38,813 bases of DNA from Streptomyces sp. NRRL F-4489 (GCF_001509485.1 NZ_LLZI01000252.1:1-38813), one strand, 5' to 3'; positions 8,631-18,173 are shown, numbered from the stretch's first letter. Translations and numbers: made by a program. Notes: generated by a model not told the origin, from the letters alone.

Positions 8631-9943
8631 GCGCGGGCCTCCGAGGGTGTGCGTGCCGCCGCGGCGGCCAGTTCGCGGGCGCGGGCGCGCGCCCAGGTCT
8701 CGGCCTCGAGGACGTCCGCCACGGTGAGGGAGGTTCCGCCGCCGGTGTGCGGTCCGCCGTTCGGTGCCCTCACCACTCCGGACGCCAGTGCCTCGTCGAC
8801 CACCGCTGCGACCGTATCGACAATCCCTGTGAACGGCAGCCCGCCCTTGAGGAACGCGGCGACGCACTCCTCGTTGGCGGCGTTGAAGACGGCGGGGGCG
8901 GTGCCACCGAGGCCGCCGACCCGGCAGGCCAGCGGGACGGAGGGGAAGGCGTCCTCGTCGAGGGGGAAGAAGTCCCAGCTCCGGGCGGTGGTCCAGTCGA
9001 CGCCGGGGGCGGCGTCGGGGACCCGCTCGGGCCAGCCCAGGCCCAGCGCGATCGGCATCCGCATGTCGGGCGGGCTGGCCTGGGCGAGGGTGGAGCCGTC
9101 GGTGAACTCCACCATCGAGTGGACGTAGGACTGGGGGTGGACGACGACCTCGATGCGGTCGAAGGGGACGTCGAAGAGCAGGTGCGCCTCGATGACCTCC
9201 AGGCCCTTGTTGACCAGGGTGGCGGAGTTGATGGTGACGACCGGGCCCATCGACCAGGTGGGGTGGGCGAGCGCCTGCTCGGCGGTGACGCCGGCGAGTT
9301 CGGCGCGGCTGCGGCCGCGGAACGGGCCGCCGGAGGCGGTGACGACGAGCTTGCGGACCTCGGCGCGGGCGCCGCCGGCCAGCGCCTGGAAGAGCGCGGA
9401 GTGCTCGGAGTCGACGGGGATGATCTGGCCGGGCCGGGCCACGGCCTTGACCAGGGGGCCGCCGACGATCAGGGATTCCTTGTTGGCGAGGGCCAGGACC
9501 CGGCCGGCCTTCAGGGCGGCGAGGGTGGGGGCCAGGCCGATGGAGCCGGTGATGCCGTTGAGGACGGTGTGGCAGGGGGAGGCGGCCAGTTCGGTGGCCG
9601 CGTCGGGGCCGGCCAGGATCTCCGGCAGCGGCTCCCCCGCCCCGTAGCGCGCGGTCAGCGCCTCGCGGAGGGCGGGCACCGCCTCCTCCTGGAAGACCGC
9701 GACGGCGCCGACCCGCAGCCGGTGCGCCTGCTCGGCCAGCAGCGCGGTCCGGCCGCCGGCCGCGGCGAGCGCGGTGACCCGGAAGCGGCCGGGGTTGCGC
9801 AGCACGATGTCGATGGCCTGGGTGCCGATCGAGCCGGTCGAGCCGAGGATCACGATCTCCCGGGGGCCGGCCGGCTCACCGGAGGCGGAGCCGCCGGCGG
9901 CCGGCTCGAAGCGCAGGTGCGGATGGGCGAGGGTGTCCGTCAT
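8627..9943 (-). CDS. dxr: 1-deoxy-D-xylulose 5-phosphate reductoisomerase
   Basis: Dxr makes 2-C-methyl-D-erythritol 4-phosphate from DXP with NADPH, the first committed step of the MEP pathway. In the 438-residue protein the NADPH-binding GSTGSIGTQ is at residues 34-42. Later come [24 protein letters not shown] and ASGGPF, which include metal- and substrate-binding residues, and the flexible-loop segment [21 protein letters not shown]. The start at 9943 ([14 protein letters not shown]) fits the family; in-frame ATGs at 9952 and 9982 would add 3 or 13 residues. It overlaps rseP by four bases. Upstream, a strong hairpin separates it from the acyl-CoA dehydrogenase gene. Confidence 0.97.
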   Translation of the reverse strand: MTDTLAHPHLRFEPAAGGSASGEPAGPREIVILGSTGSIGTQAIDIVLRNPGRFRVTALAAAGGRTALLAEQAHRLRVGAVAVFQEEAVPALREALTARYGAGEPLPEILAGPDAATELAASPCHTVLNGITGSIGLAPTLAALKAGRVLALANKESLIVGGPLVKAVARPGQIIPVDSEHSALFQALAGGARAEVRKLVVTASGGPFRGRSRAELAGVTAEQALAHPTWSMGPVVTINSATLVNKGLEVIEAHLLFDVPFDRIEVVVHPQSYVHSMVEFTDGSTLAQASPPDMRMPIALGLGWPERVPDAAPGVDWTTARSWDFFPLDEDAFPSVPLACRVGGLGGTAPAVFNAANEECVAAFLKGGLPFTGIVDTVAAVVDEALASGVVRAPNGGPHTGGGTSLTVADVLEAETWARARARELAAAAARTPSEARA

Positions 9944-9992
9944 GCGGTCCATTGTGGCCGGTCGGCGGGGCGGGGCGGCCACCGAGGGCGGT

Positions 9993-10036
9993 CGCGCCCC
10001 GTACGGGGGACGGGCGGGGTGCCCGTACGGGGCGCG
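9993..10036 (-). terminator. acyl-CoA dehydrogenase gene terminator
   Basis: A perfect 15-bp stem (9993-10007 with 10022-10036) has a 14-nt loop and lies 18 bp after the stop of the acyl-CoA dehydrogenase gene. It separates that transcript from dxr. There is no U-tract. Confidence 0.8.
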
Positions 10037-10054
10037 GCGGGCGGCCGGTGCCGT

Positions 10055-11974
10055 TCAGCGGAAGGGGCGGCGGGCGCTGTCCTTGGTGCTGCGGCCGGGG
10101 GTGGCGTCCGCGATCCAGGGGCCGTCGCCGCTGGGGTCGACGATGCCCTCCTCCAGCCAGGTGTAGCGGCCGCCGAGGACGCCGGAGACGACCTTGCGGT
10201 CCAGTTCGTCGGTGTTCGTCCACAGCCGGTGGAACAGCTCCTCGACGCGGATCCGGGCCTGGCGGCAGAAGGCGTCGGCGAGCTGGTACGCCTCGCGGCC
10301 GTGGCCGCCGGTGAGCCGCAGGTGCTCGGCGCGGACGCAGGCGGCGCTCATCGCGAACAGCTCGGCGCCGATGTCGACGATCCGGCCGAGGAAGCCCTGC
10401 TTGGTCTCCATCTTCCCCTGCCAGCGGGACATCGCGTAGAAGGTGGACCGGGCGAGCTTGCGGGAGGTCCGCTCGACGTACCGCAGATGGCCGGCGAGGT
10501 CGCCGAACTCCTGGTAGGTGCGCGGGAGTTGGCCGGGTCCGGCGACGAGCTTGGGCAGCCAGCGGGCGTAGAAGCCGCCGGCCTTCGCGGCGGCCCGGCC
10601 CTTGTCGGCGAGGGTCTTGTCGGGGTCGATGAGGTCGCCGGCGACGGAGAGGTGGGCGTCGACCGCCTCGCGGGCGATGAGCAGGTGCATGATCTCGGTG
10701 GAGCCCTCGAAGATGCGGTTGATGCGCATATCGCGGAGCATCTGCTCGGCGGGGACGGGGCGTTCGCCGCGGGCGGCGAGCGAGTCGGCGGTCTCGAAGC
10801 CGCGGCCGCCGCGGATCTGGACCAGTTCGTCGGCCATCCGCCAGCCCATCTCGGAGCCGTAGAGCTTGGCGAGGGCGGCCTCGATGCGGATGTCGTTGCG
10901 GTTCTCGTCGGCCATCTGGGAGGCGAGGTCGACGACCGCTTCGAGGGCGAAGGTGGTGGCGGCGATGAAGGAGATCTTGGCGCCGACCGCCTCGTGCCTG
11001 GCGATCGGGCGGCCCCACTGCTCGCGGGCGCCGGACCATTCGCGGGCGATCTTCAGGCACCACTTGCCGGTGCCGGCGCACATCGCGGGCAGCGAGAGCC
11101 GGCCGGTGTTGAGCGTGGTCAGGGCGATCTTCAGGCCGGCGCCCTCGGGGCCGATGCGGTTGGCGGCCGGGACGCGGACGCGGTGGAAGCGGGTGACACC
11201 GTTCTCCAGGCCGCGCAGGCCCATGAAGGCGTTGCGGTTCTCGACCGTGATGCCGGGGGCGTCGGCCTCGACGACGAACGCGGTGATCCCGCCCTTGTGG
11301 CCCTCGGAGGCGGGGACCCGGGCCATCACGACCAGCAGGTCGGCGACCACGCCGTTGGTGGTCCACAGCTTCACGCCGTCGAGGACGTACTCGTCCCCGT
11401 CGGGGACCGCGGTGGTGGCCAGGCGGGCCGGGTCGGAGCCGACGTCGGGCTCGGTGAGCAGGAACGCGGAGATGTCGGTACGGGCCAGGCGCGGCAGGAA
11501 GGTCTCCTTCTGCTCCTGGGTGCCGAAGAGTTTCAGCGGCTGCGGTACGCCGATCGACTGATGCGCGGAGAGCAGCGCGCCGATGGCCGGGCTGGCCGAG
11601 CCGGCCAGGGCCAGGGCGCGGTTGTAGTAGACCTGGGTGAGGCCGAGGCCGCCGTACTTGGGGTCGATCTTCATGCCGAGGGCGCCCAGTTCCTTCAGGC
11701 CGTGGACGGTCTCGTCCGGGATGCGGCCCTCCCGTTCGATGCGGGCGCCGTCGACCTCGTTCTCGCAGAACTCCCGCAGGGTGGCGAGGAACTTCTCGCC
11801 GCGCCGGACGTCCTCGACGTCAGGGGTGGGGTGCGGGTGGATGAGGTCGAGCCGGAAGCGCCCCAGGAACAGCTCCTTGGCGAAGCTGGGCTTGTGCCAG
11901 TCCTGTTCGCGGGCCGCCTCGGCGACCCGGCGCGCTTCGCGCTCGGAAACGTTGCGGATGGACGGAGCGGTCAT
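10055..11974 (-). CDS. acyl-CoA dehydrogenase family protein
   Basis: A 639-residue flavoprotein of the acyl-CoA dehydrogenase superfamily, predicted to catalyse alpha,beta-dehydrogenation of an acyl-CoA; chain specificity is not readable from sequence. The all-helical N-terminal domain includes GLKELGALGMKIDPKYGGLGL. The middle beta-domain has FLLTEPDVGSDPA, a classic FAD-contacting signature, and LWTTNG. The C-terminal helical domain contains QIRGGRGFETADSL. At about 640 residues it is longer than the common 380-residue class; a C-terminal extension of about 170 residues follows the core. The ATG has GAGGTGAG upstream. It is a single gene flanked by a 505-bp gap and a strong hairpin. Confidence 0.9.
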   Translation of the reverse strand: MTAPSIRNVSEREARRVAEAAREQDWHKPSFAKELFLGRFRLDLIHPHPTPDVEDVRRGEKFLATLREFCENEVDGARIEREGRIPDETVHGLKELGALGMKIDPKYGGLGLTQVYYNRALALAGSASPAIGALLSAHQSIGVPQPLKLFGTQEQKETFLPRLARTDISAFLLTEPDVGSDPARLATTAVPDGDEYVLDGVKLWTTNGVVADLLVVMARVPASEGHKGGITAFVVEADAPGITVENRNAFMGLRGLENGVTRFHRVRVPAANRIGPEGAGLKIALTTLNTGRLSLPAMCAGTGKWCLKIAREWSGAREQWGRPIARHEAVGAKISFIAATTFALEAVVDLASQMADENRNDIRIEAALAKLYGSEMGWRMADELVQIRGGRGFETADSLAARGERPVPAEQMLRDMRINRIFEGSTEIMHLLIAREAVDAHLSVAGDLIDPDKTLADKGRAAAKAGGFYARWLPKLVAGPGQLPRTYQEFGDLAGHLRYVERTSRKLARSTFYAMSRWQGKMETKQGFLGRIVDIGAELFAMSAACVRAEHLRLTGGHGREAYQLADAFCRQARIRVEELFHRLWTNTDELDRKVVSGVLGGRYTWLEEGIVDPSGDGPWIADATPGRSTKDSARRPFR

Positions 11975-12479
11975 CGGGAGCTCACCTCGCCGCGATCGGG
12001 AGTTCTGCCGGCGGGCCGGTCGGCCGCCGGGCAGTGCTACTTGTGAGAGTTACCCGATCTGTCGGGGTTGCACCAGCGGAGGCGGCGGCGCGGCCGGGCC
12101 GTCCCGGAGGCGCCGCGCCGGGCCGGAACCCGGCCTTCCGGGGGTGCGGCATACCGCGCTGGTTGTACGCCGCGGGCGGCACCTCCCCCCAGCGGTACGG
12201 CCCCGCATCCGCCTCGGTCAGGAGGAACCGGGGCGGAGCGGGGCCGTAGCGTCGTAGGGTCCGGACCGCCGGGGGGCGGTACCGGGCGCGAAGGGGGGCG
12301 CGGCGCGCTCCGGAAACAGGGTGCCGGAGCGCGCCGCGCGGGGGCCGGCGCCGGGGGGTGCGCCGGCCGGGGACCTGGCGGGCGGTACGGCCCAAGGGAT
12401 GGCCGTCGCTGTCCACCGGGCCAGGCCGGTCGGGGGGCGGGGCGGGCCGGGGTGGCCGGCCCGCCGGATTCGCGGGGGC
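11975..12479. other. 505-bp intergenic region upstream of the acyl-CoA dehydrogenase gene
   Basis: No supported gene is present. The part next to 11974 should hold the acyl-CoA dehydrogenase promoter, and a short AT-richer patch (about 12040-12060) is the likeliest place. The part next to 12480 holds the terminator hairpin of the aldehyde dehydrogenase gene at 12298-12339. An open frame on the minus strand (11982-12416) is Arg/Pro-rich and looks like a GC shadow. Confidence 0.5.
12298..12339 (-). terminator. aldehyde dehydrogenase gene terminator
   Basis: A perfect 16-bp stem (12298-12313 with 12324-12339) has a 10-nt loop. It lies 140 bp downstream of the aldehyde dehydrogenase stop and gives a long 3' untranslated region. 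There is no U-tract. Confidence 0.75.
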
Positions 12480-13934
12480 TTACAGGTCCAGTCCGGTGAG
12501 GACCAGCACCCGCTCGTAGGTGTAGTCCTCCATGGCGAAGCGGACGCCCTCGCGGCCGACGCCGGACTGCTTGACGCCGCCGTAGGGCATCTGGTCGGCG
12601 CGGAAGGACGGGACGTCGCCGATCACCACGCCGCCGACCTCCAGCGCGCGGTGGGCGCGGAAGGCGGTCTTGGCGTCGTGGGTGAAGACGCCGGCCTGGA
12701 GGCCGAACTTGGAGTCGTTGACGGCCGCGAACGCCGCGTCGATCCCGTCGACCTTCTGGAGGGTGAGGACCGGGCCGAAGACCTCCTCGGTGGCCAGGAT
12801 GGCACCGGCCGGCACGTCCTCCAGGACGGTCGGGGCGTACGAGGCGCCGTCGCGCTTGCCGCCGGTCAGCAGTTTGGCGCCGCGCTCGACGGCGTCGTCC
12901 ACCCAGGACTCCACGCGCTTGGCGGCGTCCTCGCTGACCAGCGGGCCGACCTCGGTGGCCTCGTCGGACGGGTCGCCGGTGACCTGGGCCTCGACCCGCT
13001 CGACGACCTTGGCGACCAGGCGGTCGTAGACCGAGGCGTCGGCGATGACCCGCTGCACCGAGATGCAGGACTGGCCGCCCTGGTAGTTGGCGAAGGTGGC
13101 GATGCGCTGGGCCGCCCAGTCCAGGTCCTGCTCGGAGGACCAGTCGGGCAGCACGACGGCCGCGCCGTTGCCGCCGAGCTCCAGGGTGCAGTGCTTGCGC
13201 GGCACCGAGTCGAGGATGGCGTAGCCGACCTTGTCGGAGCCGGTGAAGGAGATGACCGGCAGCCGCTCGTCCTGGACGAGGGCCTCCATGCGGTCGTTGG
13301 GGACCGGGAGGATCGACCAGGAGCCGGCGGGCAGGCCCGCGCCGGCCAGCAGCTCGCCGAGGATCAGGCCGGAGAGCGGGGTGGCCGGGGCCGGCTTGAG
13401 GATGATCGGGACGCCGGCGGCGATGGCCGGGGCGATCTTGTGGGCGCAGAGGTTCAGCGGGAAGTTGAACGGCGCGATGCCCAGGACCGTGCCGCGCGGG
13501 AAGCGGCGGGTCAGCGCGAGCCGGCCGGCGCCGCCCGCGTCGGTGTCCAGGCGCTGCGCCTCGCCCGCGTTGAAGCGGCGGGCCTCCTCGGCGGCGAAGC
13601 GGAAGACCGAGACGGCGCGGCCGACCTCGCCGCGCGCCCACTTCATGGGCTTGCCGTTCTCCGCGGAGATCAGCCGGGCGATCTCCTCGGTGCGCTCCAC
13701 CAGGCCGCGCACCACGTGGTCGAGGGCGGCCGCCCGCACGTGGGCGGGGGTGGCGGCCAGTTCGTCCTGGACCGCGACGGAGGCGGCGACGGCCTCCTCG
13801 ACCTGGGCCTCGGTGGGAACGCTCACCGTGCCGACGAGACGTCCGTCCCAGGGGGAGGTGACATCGAAGGTGGCCTCGCCGGTGGCCTCGCGGCCGGCGA
13901 GCCAGAAGGCGGTGGGGGCTGCAGTGTTCGGCAC
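12480..13934 (-). CDS. NAD(P)-dependent aldehyde dehydrogenase, candidate succinic semialdehyde dehydrogenase
   Basis: A 484-residue aldehyde dehydrogenase. The substrate-channel segment IAPFNFPLNLCAHKIAPA is present. SFTGSDKVGY lies in the cofactor domain, the general-base Glu is in LELGGNGA, and the catalytic Cys290 is in GGQSC. The C-terminal FGPVLTLQ and PYGGVKQSGVGREG are family hallmarks. The FNFPLN signature resembles the lactaldehyde/phosphonoacetaldehyde subgroup more than classical GabD. The succinic semialdehyde role is inferred from neighbours: a PucR regulator 178 bp upstream and gabT nearby. The GTG start has GAAGGG about 13 nt upstream, a long spacing, but no better start is seen. 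Confidence 0.88.
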   Translation of the reverse strand: MPNTAAPTAFWLAGREATGEATFDVTSPWDGRLVGTVSVPTEAQVEEAVAASVAVQDELAATPAHVRAAALDHVVRGLVERTEEIARLISAENGKPMKWARGEVGRAVSVFRFAAEEARRFNAGEAQRLDTDAGGAGRLALTRRFPRGTVLGIAPFNFPLNLCAHKIAPAIAAGVPIILKPAPATPLSGLILGELLAGAGLPAGSWSILPVPNDRMEALVQDERLPVISFTGSDKVGYAILDSVPRKHCTLELGGNGAAVVLPDWSSEQDLDWAAQRIATFANYQGGQSCISVQRVIADASVYDRLVAKVVERVEAQVTGDPSDEATEVGPLVSEDAAKRVESWVDDAVERGAKLLTGGKRDGASYAPTVLEDVPAGAILATEEVFGPVLTLQKVDGIDAAFAAVNDSKFGLQAGVFTHDAKTAFRAHRALEVGGVVIGDVPSFRADQMPYGGVKQSGVGREGVRFAMEDYTYERVLVLTGLDL

Positions 13935-14085
13935 AGTGGATCCCGGGCCCTTCAGTGGTGGTGGGTGGTGCGTGCGGCTCAGGGAGCGGCGTGGCGGTTC
14001 TCTCCGCCCACCGTAGGGGTGCGGCGGGCTCCTGGCGCTTGTCCGAAGCGGCGCAATCCGCGGCGGCGCCTCTCCGGTGTGGAGT

Positions 14086-14112
14086 CCGCCGGGGCCTTGC
14101 CGGGCCCGGCGG
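14086..14112 (-). terminator. short hairpin after the PucR gene
   Basis: The 8-bp stem CCGCCGGG/CCCGGCGG (14086-14093 with 14105-14112) directly abuts the regulator's stop codon. It may attenuate readthrough into the aldehyde dehydrogenase gene. Confidence 0.5.
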
Positions 14113-15762
14113 TCACTCCCCCGGCTGCGCCGAGGTGGCCTTCAGGGCCAGCCACAGCTCCATCCGCACGTCCGGGTCGTCCAGCGAGCGGCCCAGGATC
14201 TCCTCGACGCGCCGCATGCGGTAGCGCAGGGTGTGGCGGTGGACGCCGAGGTCGGCGGCGGCCGCGTCCCACTGGCCGTGCCGGGCCAGCCAGGCGCGCA
14301 GGGACGCGACGAGGTCGCCGCGGCCGGTGGCGTCGTGCTCGCGCAGGGCGCGCAGCAGCCCGTCGGCGAAGGCCCGTACCGCGTCGTCGGCGAGCAGTGG
14401 CAGCACCGAGCCGGCCGCGACGTCCTCGTGCTCGACCAGGGCGCGGCCGCGGCGGCGGGCGACGGACAGGGCCTGTTCGGCCTGGCGGTAGGCGTGTGCG
14501 GCGGCCATCGGGCCGGTGGGCGCGGAGAGGCCGGCGGCCAGGCCCTCGGTGTCGCGCTCGCCGGCGCCCTCGCGGGCGGTCCGGCCGCGGGGGCGGGGGC
14601 GGTCGGCGGCCCGGGCCTCGGTGGCGGCGGCGAAGGCGGTACAGGCCGCGGCGGCTGCTCCGCCGTCGGTGACCAGGACGATCAGCCGGCCGCCGTCCGG
14701 GACGGCGAGCACCGCCTCGCCGGTGCGGGCGGCGGCGGACTCCATGGCGTCGGCGAGGGCGTCCAGGACGGCGGCCGGGGTCCCGCCGGCGGGTGCGGAC
14801 GGCTGGTCGTCGGCGCCCACCGCCTCGGCGACCACCACCCGGAACGGGGCGTCCAGCAGACCGCCGTAGAGCCGGCCGGCCACCGCGCGGGCGTGGTCCG
14901 GCTCGCCGGCCAGCAGCATCTTCAGCACCGCGTCGCCCAGCCGCTGCTCGGCGTCCTGGAGCGCGCGGGAGCGTTCGGTGGTCAGGGTCAGCAGGGCGAC
15001 GGCGGAATGCACCGCGTACCGCTCGGCGGTGCCCAGGGGCGCGCCGGTGCCGACGGCGAGCACACCGCGGGCCCGGCGGCCGGTGCCCAGGGACTGCAGC
15101 TCGACCCGGTCGTCGCCGTCGGTGTCGCTGACGACGGAGCTGGCGGGCGCGGGCCGCTCGCGCAGCCGCGCCACGTCGTCGGCGAGCCGGGCGGCCCGGC
15201 GCGCGGCCCATTCGGGGGCGGCGGCGACCACCGCGCCGGAGGCGTCGTAGAGCGCGGCCCAGCCGTTCAGGTGCGCGGCGAGCCGGGCCAGCAGCTCGCT
15301 GGGGCCCTCGGCGCCGAGCGCGGCCCGGGTCAGCTCGCGCTGCGCCTCGAAGCCGGCGGTCACCGCGCGGTACTGGTCGGCGGCGACGGCCGCGGAGACG
15401 GCCTTGCTGATCGCGATGAACGGCGTCCGGCGCGGCACCCCGAGCAGCGGCAGGCGGTGCCGGCGGGCCGCCTCGACCAGGGCCTCGGGCGCCTCCTCGT
15501 AGTTCACCCCGACGGCGAAGCCCAGCCCGACGACCCCGGCGCCGGCGACCCGCCGCACGTACCGGTCCGCGGCCTCCGGGTCCTCGGCGTCCAGCTTCAG
15601 CGCGGTGATCAGCAGCAGCTCGCCGCCCTCCATGTACGGGACGGGGTCGATCAGCTCGCTGGAGTGCGCCCAGCGCACCGGGACGTCCAGCCGGTCCTCG
15701 CCCGCGAGCACGGTCAGCTTGAGCGCGGTGTGGTTGACCAGGGAGGCGAGGGTGTGCGGCAT
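14113..15762 (-). CDS. PucR family transcriptional regulator
   Basis: A 549-residue regulator with the three-part PucR/CdaR layout. The N-terminal PucR ligand-sensing domain (about residues 5-125) includes RWAHSSELIDPVPYMEGGELLL, here seen in two overlapping parts. A central degenerate GGDEF-like CdaR region lies at about 290-430. The C-terminal helix-turn-helix (about 495-523) includes DLGVHRHTLRYRMRRVEEILG. Members control purine, GABA, proline and other nitrogen catabolic genes. It sits between the aldehyde dehydrogenase gene and the ATPase/gabT pair, so control of GABA use is the natural inference. The ATG at 15762 has GAAGG a few bases upstream. Confidence 0.93.
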   Translation of the reverse strand: MPHTLASLVNHTALKLTVLAGEDRLDVPVRWAHSSELIDPVPYMEGGELLLITALKLDAEDPEAADRYVRRVAGAGVVGLGFAVGVNYEEAPEALVEAARRHRLPLLGVPRRTPFIAISKAVSAAVAADQYRAVTAGFEAQRELTRAALGAEGPSELLARLAAHLNGWAALYDASGAVVAAAPEWAARRAARLADDVARLRERPAPASSVVSDTDGDDRVELQSLGTGRRARGVLAVGTGAPLGTAERYAVHSAVALLTLTTERSRALQDAEQRLGDAVLKMLLAGEPDHARAVAGRLYGGLLDAPFRVVVAEAVGADDQPSAPAGGTPAAVLDALADAMESAAARTGEAVLAVPDGGRLIVLVTDGGAAAAACTAFAAATEARAADRPRPRGRTAREGAGERDTEGLAAGLSAPTGPMAAAHAYRQAEQALSVARRRGRALVEHEDVAAGSVLPLLADDAVRAFADGLLRALREHDATGRGDLVASLRAWLARHGQWDAAAADLGVHRHTLRYRMRRVEEILGRSLDDPDVRMELWLALKATSAQPGE

Positions 15763-15956
15763 GGGACCTTCGGTGGCTGCGGCGGACGGCACGTGCGCGA
15801 CCGGCGGCCGGGCCCTGCTGCCGGCTCCCGCCGGGCGTCCCGCCGATCGTCCGCGCCGCCCGCGTGAACGGCGGGCGCGTACGCCGTCCCGTATGAACGG
15901 CTGGTCTCGATTCTGCCTCAACGGAGGGTTTCCGGGACACCTCCCACGCACCGGCC

Positions 15957-15982
15957 CCGCCGGCCCTTCCGGGGGCCGGCGG
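15957..15982 (-). terminator. hairpin after the ATPase gene
   Basis: A perfect 10-bp stem (15957-15966 with 15973-15982) has a 6-nt loop and lies 13 bp after the ATPase stop. It is on the transcript heading towards the PucR gene. Confidence 0.7.
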
Positions 15983-15995
15983 CCGGGCGGCACCG

Positions 15996-18173
15996 TCAGG
16001 ACCGCAGATCGACCAGCACGGGCGGCGCGTGCTCGCCCTCGACGGTGGTGAGGGAGAGGACGGCGTGGCCCGCCGGAAGGGCGTTGGCCAGGTCGGAGGC
16101 GGACCAGCGTTCGCGTTCGACGGTGCGGACGGTGACCGCCTTGGACGTGGCGGCCTTGCCGGTGACCAGCTGGCGGACCAGGTGGACCGCCTTCATACCG
16201 GCGCCGTGCGCGATGATCTGCCGGTCCGTCACATCGCGGGTCTCCACCCACTCCTTCCCCCACACCTCGGCGAACGGCGCGCCGTCCCAGGGCGTGACGC
16301 CCGCGAACGCCATCCGGCAGCCGACCGCGCCGAGCAGCGGGCTGCGCAGCGACTCCGGCACGTCGTCCAGGGAGCGCAGGGTCAGCACCGCGCCGGCGTT
16401 GGCCGAGCGCAGCCGCTGGAGGCCGCGCAGCGCCTCGGCGGTGATGGTGTGCGCGGCGTCGTCGAGGACCAGGCAGGCGAACAGCGACCGGTCGGAGCGG
16501 GCCACCGCGCACTCGGTGAACTGGGCCAGGACGAGCCGGGCCAGGATCCGGGACGCCTCGGCGTGGCCGCGTTCGGGAAGCTCGATACGGACCCGGAGGG
16601 GGTGGTCCAGGGCGCGCAGCGAGACCTGGCGGGTGGCGCCCGCGGGGTCGAAGAAGGCGGCGAAGGCGGGGCGGTCGAGCAGGGCGATCCGGTCCGCGAG
16701 CAGCAGGCCGACGTCGCCGGGGCGCTCGGACTGGCGGGCCCGGGCGTCCAGTTCGCGCAGCAGGGTGGTGTCGCCGGCGGCCTCCAGGGCGGTCCGCAGC
16801 GCGGCCACCGCCCCCGGCGCCCCGTCCAGGAGTTCGCGCAGTTCGGGGACGGCCGGGAAGCGGCCGTGGGCGGCGCGGAACGGGCCGAGCAGCTGGGCCA
16901 GGGCGGTCGCGGCGCGCCGGCTGTCGCCGCCGGGGAGCTGCGCGGCGAGGTCGCCGACCAGGGCCTCGGCGAGGATCCCGGCGGCCTCGTCGGGGTCGGT
17001 GGTGCCGCCGTAGAGGTCGAGGTCGCACTCCGGGTCAGGGCGGCCGATCCGGACCACCACGTCGAACGCGTCGTCCGGCACGGGCGCGGCGCCGGCCGGC
17101 CCGACCGCGATCACGGCGCACTGCCCGGCCAGCGCTTGGAGGCACATCGCCTCGACGACCGGGCGGACGAGCCGGGTGGTCTTGCCGCTCCCGGCGGGCC
17201 CCACGGCGAGCAGTGAGGTGCCCAGCACCCGCGGCTCCAGGGCGCAGCCGCTGCCCCGGTGGCGGTAGGGGTTGCGGGGGTGGTCGGCGGCGGTGCCGAT
17301 CCTGACCTGGTGGGCGAGCAGATCGTGCGCGGCGGTGCGGCGGGCCAGGTCGCGCTGCCCGGACGGGTGGGCGCAGGCCGCGGCGCCGTGGCGCAGGACG
17401 GTGTCGGTGAAGGACGCCAGGGAGTTCCGGCCGGCGCGCACCGAGGCCCAGGCGCGCCGGATGCGGGCCACGTCCACGTCGTTCATCAGGCCCGCGCGGA
17501 CCTCGGCGGTGAGCTTGTCGGCGGCGTCGGGGGCGCCGTGCGTCCGGAGTTCGGGCCACTGGGCGGGGTCGGCGGCCGGTTCCGGCGCGGGGGCGGGGGT
17601 CCGGTCGCGCAGGCGGCGCAGGAGCGGGCCCAGGACCCGGCGGGCCAGCTCGGGCCAGCGGCCTAGGCGGCCGAAGAAGAGGGCGATGCCGAGGATCCAC
17701 AGCCCGTAATAGGCATTGCTGACGATCAGGTACGCCGTGTGGTCCCCGGGCGTGCGCGCCGCGGCCCAGGAATCCGGGCGCAGCAGTTGCAGCGGCCAAT
17801 ACCAGTAAGGGCCCAGATACCCGTTCCACAGCAGCGACCACAGCAGCCACCCGCACAGGAACGAGATCACCGCCCCGCTGATCAGCTGCCGCAGGGGCGC
17901 CCGCTCCGGCTCCTTCTCGGCCCGCGGCCGGTGCCCGTACGTCCAGACGCCGGGCGGGGCGGCGGGGCGGGGCGTGCGCAGCCAGGTCAGCAGCGGCGAC
18001 CGGTCCCCGGCGGCCGGCGGGGCGGGCGGCGCGGCCGGTACGGGCGGCGGTGCGGCGGGCCGCGGCGGGGCGGGCGGCACCGCCGGGCGCGGTACGGCGG
18101 GGTCGGGGCGCCGCTCCGCGGACGGCGGGGGTGCGGCGGTGTGCTGTGCGTCCTGCGTGCCCTCGGTGTCCAT
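15996..18173 (-). CDS. membrane-anchored P-loop ATPase, VirD4/TraG/TraD-like
   Basis: A 725-residue protein. Residues 1-90 are a Pro/Ala-rich disordered tail. Two transmembrane helices follow (about 97-117 and 148-168), then a long cytosolic ATPase. The Walker A is GPAGSGKT (325-332) and the Walker B-like strand is LVLDDAAH (568-575). This arrangement of two N-terminal helices followed by a P-loop motor resembles type IV coupling proteins. However, no relaxase, Tra or secretion gene is nearby, so conjugative function is unlikely. Similar ATP/GTP-binding proteins beside gabT are, as I recall, conserved in Streptomyces. The start at 18173 has AAGGGG upstream; an earlier in-frame start at 18278 adds 35 unlikely residues. 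Its role is unknown. Confidence 0.85.
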   Translation of the reverse strand: MDTEGTQDAQHTAAPPPSAERRPDPAVPRPAVPPAPPRPAAPPPVPAAPPAPPAAGDRSPLLTWLRTPRPAAPPGVWTYGHRPRAEKEPERAPLRQLISGAVISFLCGWLLWSLLWNGYLGPYWYWPLQLLRPDSWAAARTPGDHTAYLIVSNAYYGLWILGIALFFGRLGRWPELARRVLGPLLRRLRDRTPAPAPEPAADPAQWPELRTHGAPDAADKLTAEVRAGLMNDVDVARIRRAWASVRAGRNSLASFTDTVLRHGAAACAHPSGQRDLARRTAAHDLLAHQVRIGTAADHPRNPYRHRGSGCALEPRVLGTSLLAVGPAGSGKTTRLVRPVVEAMCLQALAGQCAVIAVGPAGAAPVPDDAFDVVVRIGRPDPECDLDLYGGTTDPDEAAGILAEALVGDLAAQLPGGDSRRAATALAQLLGPFRAAHGRFPAVPELRELLDGAPGAVAALRTALEAAGDTTLLRELDARARQSERPGDVGLLLADRIALLDRPAFAAFFDPAGATRQVSLRALDHPLRVRIELPERGHAEASRILARLVLAQFTECAVARSDRSLFACLVLDDAAHTITAEALRGLQRLRSANAGAVLTLRSLDDVPESLRSPLLGAVGCRMAFAGVTPWDGAPFAEVWGKEWVETRDVTDRQIIAHGAGMKAVHLVRQLVTGKAATSKAVTVRTVERERWSASDLANALPAGHAVLSLTTVEGEHAPPVLVDLRS

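Noticed and set aside
8747..12046. A 1099-codon plus-strand open frame
   Set aside because: It is antisense to rseP/dxr and the acyl-CoA dehydrogenase gene and has Gly/Asp/Ala-rich low-complexity content. The minus-strand genes have clear motifs.
11982..12416. A 144-codon minus-strand open frame in the gap before the acyl-CoA dehydrogenase gene
   Set aside because: It is Arg/Pro-rich with no recognisable domain and occupies the expected promoter and terminator region.
15996..18173. An integrated conjugative element marked by the coupling-protein-like gene
   Set aside because: There is no integrase, relaxase, attachment-site pair or other transfer gene nearby, and the base composition matches the neighbours.
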